NCBI GenBank assembly: GCA_018268395.1
Contig: JAFDWQ010000001.1
Location: 772,644-836,643, forward strand
Source: Armatimonadota bacterium
GTDB lineage: Bacteria > Armatimonadota > Fimbriimonadia > Fimbriimonadales > Fimbriimonadaceae
Length of the DNA: 64,000 nucleotides
Reading direction: 5' to 3'
Part shown: positions 36,419 to 44,560 of the stretch, in pieces
How the letters are laid out: every line of letters starts with the position of its first letter
How positions within the stretch are numbered: position 1 is the first letter of the stretch
Program-made: the position numbers and the translations under genes
The notes under the pieces: generated by a model
What the model saw: only the letters and a program-made list of their open reading frames with translations
Told to the model about the DNA's origin: nothing
Database searches by the model: none

Positions 36419-39400
36419 GGTCCTCGCCCGCTGGCGCGAGGCGGGCGAATGGTGGAGCGGCGAAGAGCCCCGTGAGATCGTCCAGTGGCGGGACCGCAAA
36501 GGCGTGCGCCGCGAACGGATCCGGACGATGCCGCACGTCGCCCCTACCCACCAAAAGGTGGATTGGCACGAAGACAACTCCGTCGAGATCACTTTAAGAC
36601 CGCGCAAGACGCGGGACGAGAAGGTCATGACCGCGTGCGGCGCTTACCGTGAGCCCGCCCCGTCCTTGTCACGATCGCCCCAAACGACGTATGCCCCGCT
36701 CCACCTGCAGTCGGGTTACTCTTATGGGAGGAGCGTGCTGCTCGCCCGAGAGATCCCACGGAGGTGCGCGACGCTGGGGATCACGGCAGCGGCCCTGGTC
36801 GACAGGTTTTCATTGACCGGAGCGATGGAGTTCGCGAAGGAGTGCGCCGATTGCGGCGTGAAACCCTTGATCGGCGCGACCTTCGAACTCGACACCGGTG
36901 GCGAGGTCGTCCTGATCGCCAAAGACAAGTCCGGATACGCGTCGTTATCGCGGCTCGTCACGGACTGCCATCTGGAAGAGCCACGGCTCTTCCCTTTATG
37001 CGACCGTGAACGGCTCGAAAGGCACACACGGGGACTGCTATGTCTGACAGGAGGGGACTCGGGCAGGTTGGACAGGCTCGTGGTGGCAGGACGCTACAGA
37101 GAGGCGTCGGAGTGGCTCGCGTTCCTGTGCGGGCTCTACGGACATGGGGACGTCTTCGTGGAGATCGAGCGGACATCGTTACCCTGGGGACTGTCGACTG
37201 AAAAGGCGCTGACCGAACTGGCGTCGGTACACGGCGTGCTCTCCGTCGCAGGAGGCAGCGTGACCCACGCCCGTCCAGAGGACTTCGCGGTGCAAGACGT
37301 CGCGCTATGCGCAGAGTCGCTCTGCACCGTGGACGAGGTCGTGGGGAGGAAGTCTACGCGCCATCCTGACCAGCCCCCTCTCGACGAGCGACCGTTGCGC
37401 GCCTTGAACGGGGAACGCTACCTGCGCAGCCCGATGGAAGCACGGAACGCGTTCGCGGGACGCCACGACCTCTTGGAGAACACCCGGTGCGTCTCCGAGC
37501 GGTGCGACGAGGACGTGATGCCTGGCCGGACGAGGCTTCCCGAGATGTTCGGAGACGGTCCTAGCGTCCTCCGCGAGGCGACCATCGCCGGCGCGCACAG
37601 GTGGCACCGCAACGTGTCCCGCCCGTTGATGAGGCGGATCGAGCACGAGTTGGAACGCATCGCCCGACTCGGGTTCGCCGATCACTTCCTGGTCGCGTGG
37701 GAGATGTGCGAATGGGCCCAGAGCCGACAGATCCACTTTAGCGGGAGAGGGTCGGTCGTCGACTCGGCTGTCGCTTACTGCCTGGGGTTCAGCCGTATCG
37801 ACGCCTTCAAGCACAACCTCCACTTCGACCGGTTCCTTCCTGAAGACGGGAGCAAACGGCCAGACATCGATATCGACTTCGAAGCCAAGAGGAGGGAGGA
37901 CGTGCGGACCCACCTTACGGTGAAGTACGGCCGGGACCGTGTCGCCACCGTCGCCGCGGTCGGAGCCTACAACACCCGCGGGATCATCCGCGAGGTCGGA
38001 AAGGCGCTCGGACTGTCCCCAGAAGCGATCGGGTTCCTGGCAAAGCGCATCCACGGAGGCGTCGTCCCCGACCAGTTGGAGAACGCGCTCGACAAGCGTC
38101 CCGAACTCCGCGACAGCGCGATCGACCGAGGCCGGCTCCAGTGGTTGTTCCGTCTCGCCCGCAGCCTTGCGGACGTACCGCGCAACGTTCGTGCCCATTC
38201 CTCCGGCGTCGTCATCAGTGCGGACCCGCTCTGCGAGACGGTGCCCGTGCAGTGGTCAGGAGGAGCCTCCGGCGACGAAGAAGACTTCCTCCGGATCGTC
38301 CAGTGGGACAAACGCAGCGCCAAACACTGCTTTGACAAGTTCGACATCCTGTGCCTGCGCGGACAGGACGTGCTCTCGGGTACGGAAGCCAGGGTGAGGT
38401 TGCGCGACTCTGGCTTCGATGTCCGAGAGATCGGGACTTCGGACGAGGAAGCGTTCCGGGCGATGCGGGCCGGAGAATTGATCGGCGTCCCTCAATCGGC
38501 CTCTCCCGCCATGCGACAGGCCCACATGCGGCTCCGGACGCAAGACCTGCACGACGCGAGCCTCGTACAAGCCGGGATCCGCCCTGGAGTCGGCGGTGCG
38601 GTCAAGCTCAACGAGCTGATCGCGAGAAGGCGCGGGCTCAAGCCGTTCGGGTTCGACCATCCGGACTTCGAAGGCATCCTCGGACACACTTACGGCATCG
38701 TCGTGTTCCAAGAGCAGATCGACCAGCTCCTCCAAGTGTTCGCCGGTTACGGGAGCGGCGAGGCCGAAGACATCCGCGACGAGATCCATAAACGAAGGCG
38801 CGAGGACTATGGCCAGGTCATCCGTGACGAGGTCGTCAACCGTGTGGTGAAGAACGGGTACCCGCAGAAGACCGCCGAGCAGGTGTTCGAGTATGTCGCG
38901 GGATTCAAAGGCTACGGGTTCGCCCAGGGTCACGCCCTCGCGTTCGCTGAGATCTCCTTGAGGTCGATCCATTGCCAACAGAATTTTCCGGCCGAGTACT
39001 TCGCCTCCCTTCTCGACGCCCAGCCCGCAGGGTATTACGGCCCGTGTACCCTTGTCAACGAGGCCCGCGCCAGGGGCGTGACGCTCCTTCCGGTGGACAT
39101 CGGCCGTAGCGGCCCCGGGTTTCTCGTCGAAGACGTCAGGAACGAAGCGACCGGAGGACTGCTCGTCCCCAATGCCGGGATCCGGGTCTCACTGGGTTCG
39201 GTCCACGGGCTTTCGAGAGCTACGGTCGACCGGACCGTGGCAGAGCGCGACGTGCGACCGTTCGCCGGGTTTCCCGACTATGCGGCCCGGGTGCGACCGT
39301 CGAGGGACGAGTTGGAGAACCTCGTCCTGTGCGGAGCGTTCGATTCGAGCTTCCCGAACCGTAGGGCCCTGCTATGGTCGGTGCCATCGATGCTCGATTG

Positions 39401-39929
39401 GGCGAAGAACTGCTCGGAAGGCCTGTTCGGCACCGACTCGTCTCCGTCCCCGTTCGTCGATCCCACGGTCCCGGACTTTACCGATGCGGAAAAGGCCGTT
39501 CGAGAACGGCAGATCCTTGGCCTGGACGTGGCCCGACACCTGATGGGCTACGAACGGGAGCGCGTGACCGCTCGCGGCGGTGTCACGTGCGAAGAGGCGA
39601 GGCGTCTGACGGACGGGAAGAAGGCGATCGTGGTCGGTAACGCGATCCGCCTGAGGTTCCCCCCGACGCCGAGCGGGAAACGCGTGGTGTTTTTCGACCT
39701 TGAGGACGAGAGCGGGCTCTTGAACGTCACGTGCTTCGACGCGGCTTACCGCCGCGACGGGCACGCGATCGTGACGAGCCCGTACGTCACGCTCGTCGGC
39801 CGGAGCCAATGGCGGGACGGTCATTCTGCGTTCATCGTTCAGCGCGTTTTCCCGTACAGCCCCGTCATCACCCGGCTCGTCGACATTGAAAAACTCCCGG
39901 TCGTCACCGCGGATTTCCTAGTCGGTTGA
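36399..39929 (+). CDS. dnaE2: DnaE2-like error-prone DNA polymerase III alpha subunit with extra N-terminal domain
   Basis: 1176 aa. Residues 1-75 (VLARWREAGEWWSGEEPRE) resemble the small DUF6504-type protein found beside imuB/dnaE2, here fused. A PHP domain (97-300) has degenerate metal ligands (LHLQS for LHxHS). The polymerase palm has the three Asp of PDIDIDFE (489, 491, 493) and the third catalytic Asp at 649 (DKFDILCL), so polymerase activity is expected. Helix-hairpin and OB-fold domains follow (about 1060-1160). With ImuB it would carry out damage-induced mutagenic translesion synthesis. An internal ATG at 36627 could make a form without the extra domain. Confidence 0.88.
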   Translation: MRQDGIEVLARWREAGEWWSGEEPREIVQWRDRKGVRRERIRTMPHVAPTHQKVDWHEDNSVEITLRPRKTRDEKVMTACGAYREPAPSLSRSPQTTYAPLHLQSGYSYGRSVLLAREIPRRCATLGITAAALVDRFSLTGAMEFAKECADCGVKPLIGATFELDTGGEVVLIAKDKSGYASLSRLVTDCHLEEPRLFPLCDRERLERHTRGLLCLTGGDSGRLDRLVVAGRYREASEWLAFLCGLYGHGDVFVEIERTSLPWGLSTEKALTELASVHGVLSVAGGSVTHARPEDFAVQDVALCAESLCTVDEVVGRKSTRHPDQPPLDERPLRALNGERYLRSPMEARNAFAGRHDLLENTRCVSERCDEDVMPGRTRLPEMFGDGPSVLREATIAGAHRWHRNVSRPLMRRIEHELERIARLGFADHFLVAWEMCEWAQSRQIHFSGRGSVVDSAVAYCLGFSRIDAFKHNLHFDRFLPEDGSKRPDIDIDFEAKRREDVRTHLTVKYGRDRVATVAAVGAYNTRGIIREVGKALGLSPEAIGFLAKRIHGGVVPDQLENALDKRPELRDSAIDRGRLQWLFRLARSLADVPRNVRAHSSGVVISADPLCETVPVQWSGGASGDEEDFLRIVQWDKRSAKHCFDKFDILCLRGQDVLSGTEARVRLRDSGFDVREIGTSDEEAFRAMRAGELIGVPQSASPAMRQAHMRLRTQDLHDASLVQAGIRPGVGGAVKLNELIARRRGLKPFGFDHPDFEGILGHTYGIVVFQEQIDQLLQVFAGYGSGEAEDIRDEIHKRRREDYGQVIRDEVVNRVVKNGYPQKTAEQVFEYVAGFKGYGFAQGHALAFAEISLRSIHCQQNFPAEYFASLLDAQPAGYYGPCTLVNEARARGVTLLPVDIGRSGPGFLVEDVRNEATGGLLVPNAGIRVSLGSVHGLSRATVDRTVAERDVRPFAGFPDYAARVRPSRDELENLVLCGAFDSSFPNRRALLWSVPSMLDWAKNCSEGLFGTDSSPSPFVDPTVPDFTDAEKAVRERQILGLDVARHLMGYERERVTARGGVTCEEARRLTDGKKAIVVGNAIRLRFPPTPSGKRVVFFDLEDESGLLNVTCFDAAYRRDGHAIVTSPYVTLVGRSQWRDGHSAFIVQRVFPYSPVITRLVDIEKLPVVTADFLVG

Positions 39930-39969
39930 GCTGTCGGACACGGAACGTCCCCTTATCGGTCGGTTCGAG

Positions 39970-39975
39970 TACAAT
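39970..39975 (+). promoter_or_regulatory. -10 element TACAAT of the CAP-domain gene
   Basis: Lies 20 nt before the ATG. A small GC-rich hairpin-forming stretch (GGCGGCCCGCC) sits between. Confidence 0.4.
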
Positions 39976-39995
39976 CGCCTTCCTGGCGGCCCGCC

Positions 39996-40880
39996 ATGTT
40001 AAAATTGCTTGCCCTTGCCGTCCTCTTTCCAGGAGTCCAAGACCCCGACAAGTCTGAGACCGCATTCACTGTACCGGGCAACGCTCCACCGACCGAAGAG
40101 CAAGGGTTCGCGATCGAAGTCTTGAACGGCTTCCGGTCGCTCCACGGGCTCGACGCCGTCTCCCTAGATTCACGGCTCGTATCGTCCGCCGAGTCCCATA
40201 GCAGGGCTATGGCCAAATCCAAGTTCCTGACCCATAAGGAAGAGGACGGCGCCATGGCCGACGCGTCGCGCCGTTCGCGCTCCTTCGGGTTCGAAGGGCC
40301 TGTGGCCGAACTCGTCGCGTCAGGGATGCCCAACGTCCCCTACAGCATCGCTTCGTTTATGGACGCCCCCTATCACCGGCGGCTCTTGCTCCGCCCAGGG
40401 AAACTCTCCTTCGGGTGTGCGGAAACGGACGGGTTCGTTTGCCTGGTCCTCGGCGGGACCGCCGCGGCCGGTACGGTCGTCTCTCCTCCTGACGGGTCGC
40501 AAGGCGTCCCCACACTCTGGGACGGGATCGAAGAGCCGAACCCGGTCCGCGCGAAAGGAGCGCGACCGCCCTACGGCTATCCGATCGCCTTCTACGCGTT
40601 CGGTCGCACCCTCCGCGACGTTAAAGCGACGTTCACCGAAGGCAGCGGGGCCGCCGTACCGTTCCATCTGAGCGAACCGGGCAACGATCCTCACGCGACC
40701 GATTCCGTGATCCTCGTGCCTAAGGCGCCTCTCACGCCCTCCGGATCCTACACCGCTACGGTCCAAGCGTCGCTGGACGGAGTTCCGACCACGATGGTCT
40801 GCCACTTCAAGACAGGGGCAGCGGAGACCTCGCGAAAGGCGCCGGAACCGGGCAAAAAGAAAAAGTCGTCTCGCCGTTAG
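39996..40880 (+). CDS. Secreted CAP (SCP/PR1) domain protein
   Basis: 294 aa. Signal peptide with Gln right after the hydrophobic core (LFPGVQ). A CAP domain at about 35-155 (VLNGFRSLHGLDAVSLDSRLVSSAESHSRAMA, then MDAPYHRRLLLRP) is followed by an Ig-like region (185-270) and a Lys-rich tail. Bacterial CAP proteins are extracellular and often of unknown activity. The stop codon overlaps that of the convergent M48 peptidase gene. Confidence 0.8.
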   Translation: MLKLLALAVLFPGVQDPDKSETAFTVPGNAPPTEEQGFAIEVLNGFRSLHGLDAVSLDSRLVSSAESHSRAMAKSKFLTHKEEDGAMADASRRSRSFGFEGPVAELVASGMPNVPYSIASFMDAPYHRRLLLRPGKLSFGCAETDGFVCLVLGGTAAAGTVVSPPDGSQGVPTLWDGIEEPNPVRAKGARPPYGYPIAFYAFGRTLRDVKATFTEGSGAAVPFHLSEPGNDPHATDSVILVPKAPLTPSGSYTATVQASLDGVPTTMVCHFKTGAAETSRKAPEPGKKKKSSRR

Positions 40881-42034
40881 TGGTCGGGCCAGATCCTATA
40901 GTTCAAGTCGAAAAGCACCTTCTTCATCGACGCCATCGCCGACTGGACACCCTTCGACCTTTCTGGACCGTCGTCCGACCGGACGTCGAACAACACTCTG
41001 GACTGCCCGATGACTTGCCCCTCGTCCGTGGACGACAGCTCGTAAAGCGCCGGGACCGAATCAAAGAACTGATTGACTTCGTAGAGGGCTTCGTCAGCCC
41101 GGGTCAAGGCTTCCGCCCCACCGAAAACGTGGATCTTCGTTTTCCCGAACCAAAGTTCGACGGTCCCGTTCTCGCCCGGCAAGACCTGTCCCCGCAGGGA
41201 CTTCGTGACCTGACTCCTCTTGATCGAAATCTGGTTCTCGCCAAGCCGTTTCATGAGCGCTTTCGCCCGTTCGTCCGAGGGCGGGTGGCTCTGGTAGATC
41301 CCGTAGTTCATCGAGACCGAACCGCGGTCGCGGAACGCCAGCCTCTCCATAAAGGTGAGCATGCCGACCGGGTTGTACTTGCTCGCCAGCAGGTACTGAA
41401 GACCGCCAAAGTCGGCCGCCTCTTCGGCCTTGACCGACCAGCCGCTCATCATCGCCTGGTTCATGAGTTGGGTTCCGGTCACGATGCCCGAGGACTCGGA
41501 CCCTTTGCTGAAGATCGCGGCAAGGATCAAAGGAATGCTGACCAGGTCGAGCTTGCTTTGCTCCTTCGTCAACGTCGCGACGTGCCGGAACGCGGCATGG
41601 GCGATCTCGTGAGCGACGACGCCAGCGATCTCATCGTCCGATTCCGCGAACTTAAAGACCCCCTCGTAGATGTAGATGAAGCCGCCCGGTAGTGAGAACG
41701 CGTTGACGTCGTCGCCCTTGAGGACCGTGAATTCGTACGGGAAGGGGCTCAGTTGTTTGTCGCCCCAAGTGACCGTGACCTGCTTCTGCCTGGCGATGGC
41801 AGAAAGTTGGTCGCCGATCTCTAAGAGCTTCTCGATGTACGCCCGGTTCTCGGAAAGGGGGAGTTCCTTTCGGACTCTCTCGGAATATTCGCGCCCGAGC
41901 TTCAGATCGGCGTCGATGTCCCGCTGGTGGCGGTCTTCCTTCTTCTGCTGCTGTGCCTGAGCCACCGGGGCCGACGGTGTGACCGCCGCACCCTGCACAG
42001 GAGCTAAGACCGCAAGACAGGCGAGTAAGGCCAT
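40877..42034 (-). CDS. M48-family zinc metalloprotease, exported
   Basis: 385 aa. Signal peptide (about 1-28), then the peptidase domain with VVAHEIAHAAFRH (HExxH zinc site) and the third ligand region WSVKAEEAADFGG (E in xxExxAD). It resembles BepA/LoiP-type periplasmic M48 enzymes involved in outer-membrane protein quality control, but without visible TPRs. The C-terminal 100 residues are of unknown fold. The start could also be an upstream in-frame ATG at 42076, giving a longer basic n-region. Confidence 0.88.
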   Translation of the reverse strand: MALLACLAVLAPVQGAAVTPSAPVAQAQQQKKEDRHQRDIDADLKLGREYSERVRKELPLSENRAYIEKLLEIGDQLSAIARQKQVTVTWGDKQLSPFPYEFTVLKGDDVNAFSLPGGFIYIYEGVFKFAESDDEIAGVVAHEIAHAAFRHVATLTKEQSKLDLVSIPLILAAIFSKGSESSGIVTGTQLMNQAMMSGWSVKAEEAADFGGLQYLLASKYNPVGMLTFMERLAFRDRGSVSMNYGIYQSHPPSDERAKALMKRLGENQISIKRSQVTKSLRGQVLPGENGTVELWFGKTKIHVFGGAEALTRADEALYEVNQFFDSVPALYELSSTDEGQVIGQSRVLFDVRSDDGPERSKGVQSAMASMKKVLFDLNYRIWPDH

Positions 42035-42161
42035 CCGAGTTCTTTGACGCCCCAAGCGGGCGAGTGGCTCCATCGGCCCGGCGGGGTCCCGGTCGGCCTC
42101 AGGGGCATACGTGACGATACCAGAGCCACGCCCGCCAGGTTCCCTTGATCGGAGCGGCTGG

Positions 42162-42167
42162 TAGAAT
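42162..42167 (+). promoter_or_regulatory. -10 element TAGAAT (extended TGg) of the SRPBCC gene
   Basis: TGgTAGAAT; the hexamer ends 11 nt before the ATG. Confidence 0.45.
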
Positions 42168-42178
42168 CGGCGGCTCCC

Positions 42179-42625
42179 ATGCCGATCGTCGAGACCTCCG
42201 TTTGGATCAAGGCTCCATTGGACAGGGTGGTCGCTGTCGCTCAGGACAACGAGTCTTTCCCACAGTTCATGAAGGACGTCCTCTCGATCCAGATCGTAGA
42301 ACGGGACGCCGGCCGCGTGGTGAGCGACTGGGTCGGAGTGGTTTCGGCCTTCGGGGTCAAGGTCCGTTGGCGCCAGGAGGACGTCTGGGACGACGGGACC
42401 CACGAATGCCGCTTCCGGCAGCTCCAGGGCGACTACGAAAAACTGGAGGGCACCTGGACGTTCCGGGAGGAAGACGGCGGGACTCGCTTCGACTCGACCG
42501 TGGACTATGTGTACGACGTGCCGACCATCGGTGCGCTCGTGAAGAAGGTCGTCCACGGGCTGGTCGTCAAGAACCTTCAGGACACTCTCGACGCGATCAA
42601 GTCGCGTTGCGAAGCGTCCGGATAA
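42179..42625 (+). CDS. SRPBCC (polyketide cyclase/Coq10-like) protein
   Basis: 148 aa, one START-like domain. The opening VETSVWIKAPLDRVVAVAQDNESFPQFMKDV and the W-rich beta strands are typical. Members bind hydrophobic ligands or lipids; no catalytic residues can be assigned. It is a single gene followed by a strong hairpin. Confidence 0.8.
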   Translation: MPIVETSVWIKAPLDRVVAVAQDNESFPQFMKDVLSIQIVERDAGRVVSDWVGVVSAFGVKVRWRQEDVWDDGTHECRFRQLQGDYEKLEGTWTFREEDGGTRFDSTVDYVYDVPTIGALVKKVVHGLVVKNLQDTLDAIKSRCEASG

Positions 42626-42630
42626 AGTCC

Positions 42631-42659
42631 GACGGCCGGACCCTAGGGGCCCGGCCGTC
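42631..42659. terminator. Bidirectional hairpin terminator between convergent genes
   Basis: Perfect 9-bp stem GACGGCCGG/CCGGCCGTC with an 11-nt loop, lying between the SRPBCC gene and the repeat lipoprotein gene. The following GGTTTCG is only weakly T-rich, so termination may need factors. Confidence 0.65.
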
Positions 42660-42685
42660 CGGTTTCGTCTGATCGGTCGGGAGCC

Positions 42686-43066
42686 TTAGTGGCCCGCGCC
42701 GGCTTTGTCGGCGGCACCCTTCGCGGCGTCGCCCATCTTCTCGGCGCCTTCCTTAGCGGCGTCGCCGGTCTTGTCGGCAGCACCCTTGGCAGCGTCGCCC
42801 ATCTTTTCGGCGCCGTCCTTAGCGGCGTCACCCATCTTCTCGGCGCCGTCCTTAGCGGCGTCGCCCATCTTCTCGGCGCCGTCCTTGGCAGCGTCGCCCA
42901 TCTTCTCGGCGCCGTCCTTGGCCGCGTCGCCGGTCTTACCGGCGTCCGGTGCACCGGCGCTGGAGTTCGTGCCTTCGGCCGGCTTCTGCTCTTCGCTCGG
43001 AGCGCAACCGACGGCAAAAGCGCCGACGAGAGCGGTCACGATGATCACATTGATCCATTTCTTCAT
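42686..43066 (-). CDS. Lipoprotein with seven tandem 11-residue Lys/Ala/Asp repeats
   Basis: 126 aa. The signal peptide ends in a lipobox-like FAVGC (Cys21). Residues 46-122 are seven copies of an 11-residue unit, four identical (GDAAKDGAEKM) and three variants. The 11-mer periodicity suits an amphipathic or LEA-like helix lying on a membrane or sheathing other molecules. ATG 43066 has GGTGA 7 nt upstream. Function is unknown; a surface or stress-protective helix is inference. Opposite-strand frames through the repeat are open only because the repeat unit is a multiple of three. Confidence 0.8.
   Translation of the reverse strand: MKKWINVIIVTALVGAFAVGCAPSEEQKPAEGTNSSAGAPDAGKTGDAAKDGAEKMGDAAKDGAEKMGDAAKDGAEKMGDAAKDGAEKMGDAAKGAADKTGDAAKEGAEKMGDAAKGAADKAGAGH
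42701..42931. repeat. 33-bp tandem repeat, about seven units
   Basis: In-frame coding repeat of the lipoprotein. Units 1-4 are near-identical in DNA, differing mainly at single third positions, which suggests recent expansion. Units 5-7 are more diverged. Confidence 0.85.
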
Positions 43067-43153
43067 TTTTTTCACCACTGAATCACGGAGCCGGAAACGG
43101 CACCGTACGGCATTATAACGTTGGCCGCTAGGGAAACGATCCCGGGTCCTGTC

Positions 43154-43636
43154 CTAGAACGACAGTTCGGAAAGTCCAGAAAGGTCGAGCTTGTCTGTAT
43201 GGACTTCCTTGATCCTCCAGATCGGGGCAGGGAGGAAGACGAACCTTGTCCCCGTTTCGCGACCGAGCGTGATCACGACCCGGTCGATGTGGAGGTTGAC
43301 GGGCATCGGACCGACCGCGATACGGAGATCGGCCGGCGTCACGATCTGGGCGGAGTCGCCGCTGATGATCGCGGCGGTGTTCTCCAAATAGATCTCGGGC
43401 TTGCTGTTGCGGATGTAGCGGGCGACTTGGGCCCGGTATTCGACGGGGACGTCGTTGTACGTCAGAGACCGGCTCAAATACTCCATGACGCTGCCGGACC
43501 GGCCTTCCCGGCTCGCGTCGACCGACTCCTTCAAAGCCTGATTGATCAGGTCCTGGTCTTTCGGTTGGAACAGGAAGGGCGTCGCCAAGATCAAGAGGAA
43601 GGCGGCGCATCCGACGATGGTCAGTGTCCTCTTCAT
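43154..43636 (-). CDS. Exported protein, possible NTF2-like fold
   Basis: 160 aa from ATG 43636. Signal or anchor helix at 4-23, then DQDLINQALKESVDASREGRSGSVMEYLSRSL and beta-rich segments ending in APIWRIKEVHTD, a layout seen in NTF2-like domains. I cannot assign a function. An in-frame ATG at 43675 would add 13 residues. It shares orientation with the upstream dienelactone hydrolase gene, with a 57-base gap. Confidence 0.65.
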   Translation of the reverse strand: MKRTLTIVGCAAFLLILATPFLFQPKDQDLINQALKESVDASREGRSGSVMEYLSRSLTYNDVPVEYRAQVARYIRNSKPEIYLENTAAIISGDSAQIVTPADLRIAVGPMPVNLHIDRVVITLGRETGTRFVFLPAPIWRIKEVHTDKLDLSGLSELSF

Positions 43637-43693
43637 GTCCGTGGCAACAACGGACGCCCTCCTAAAGTTCGCCATCCTGTCAGAAACCTCTGT

Positions 43694-44536
43694 TCAACCA
43701 AGGTTCTTCTTGTAGAACGCGAGGGTCTTCTTCCACGCGTCCCGGGCCGCTTCGCTCTGATAGCTTTTCGACGATGGGTTCGCGAACGCGTGGTCCGCGT
43801 CGTACTCCTCGACCTCGAGCGGCTTTGCCGCAGAGTGCATGGCGGACCGGAAGCCGTCCAGCACGTCGGCGTTGATCCATTTGTCCTTCTTCGCGAAGAC
43901 GAAAAGGACGGGCGCCGACATCCGCTCCAATTCGCCGGGCGAGACGGAGGGCATGCCGTAGTAGACGACGCAGGCCTGGACGTCTTTGCCGCCCATGATC
44001 GCTGCCTTGTGCGACCATCCGCCTCCGAAGCAGTATCCGACCGTTCCGATCTTAGTCGCAGGTTTCGTCCCGTCGATGCCCGCTTTGATGGCCCGTAAGG
44101 CCGCATTGACGGTCGCCGACGCTTGGGTCGCCTTCACGGCGGCCATGTACTTGCCCGCCTCGTCGGCGTTCTTCGCGACCTTGCCCTCATAGAGGTCCAC
44201 GGCAAGGACCCCGTACCCGGTCTCGGCGTTCAACGCGTCGGCCGTTTCGCGGATGTTGTCGTTCAGCCCCCACCATTCGTGGACCATCAGCACCACTTGG
44301 CCGTGGCCCTCTTTCGGAGCGTCCCAATAACATTTGACCTTGTCCTCTCCGACGTTGAGCGTCACCTCCTTGCCTGCGAGCTTGGCCACGGTCGGCTCGC
44401 GAAGCGTGTGGGCGCTGTGGAACTCTTTGTCCTTAGCGAACTGCGCCATCCCCTTGTCTTGAGGGACCGGTACGGCCGACTGCGGCTGGCAGGCGACGGC
44501 AGCGAGTAAGGGCAAGAGACCAAGGGTTCGGGACAT
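43694..44536 (-). CDS. Dienelactone hydrolase family lipoprotein
   Basis: 280 aa from ATG 44536 (a GTG one codon earlier is also open). The signal peptide ends in VAC, so it is probably a lipoprotein. The alpha/beta hydrolase triad fits DLH: Cys in GTVGYCFGGG, Asp in AKKDKWIN and His in DADHAFANP. An active-site Glu/Trp region HEWWGLN is present. The substrate is unknown; the export signal argues against a role in cytosolic aromatic breakdown. Its -10 (TAATAT) overlaps the divergent DAHP synthase -10. Confidence 0.85.
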   Translation of the reverse strand: MSRTLGLLPLLAAVACQPQSAVPVPQDKGMAQFAKDKEFHSAHTLREPTVAKLAGKEVTLNVGEDKVKCYWDAPKEGHGQVVLMVHEWWGLNDNIRETADALNAETGYGVLAVDLYEGKVAKNADEAGKYMAAVKATQASATVNAALRAIKAGIDGTKPATKIGTVGYCFGGGWSHKAAIMGGKDVQACVVYYGMPSVSPGELERMSAPVLFVFAKKDKWINADVLDGFRSAMHSAAKPLEVEEYDADHAFANPSSKSYQSEAARDAWKKTLAFYKKNLG

Positions 44537-44544
44537 CACATTGG

Positions 44545-44551
44545 TATATTA
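44545..44551. promoter_or_regulatory. Shared divergent -10 elements (TATATT +, TAATAT -)
   Basis: TATATT (44545-44550, plus) is 10 nt before the aroF-type ATG, and TAATAT (44546-44551, minus) is 9 nt before the hydrolase ATG. The two -10 boxes overlap by five bases, so polymerase can bind for only one gene at a time. Confidence 0.45.
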
Positions 44552-44560
44552 CGTCCTCCC

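Noticed and set aside
42689-43118. Two plus-strand frames through the 33-bp repeat, with hydrophobic or Ser/Ala repeats
   Set aside because: Repeat units divisible by three keep all frames open. Only the minus frame has a Shine-Dalgarno, a signal peptide and a lipobox.
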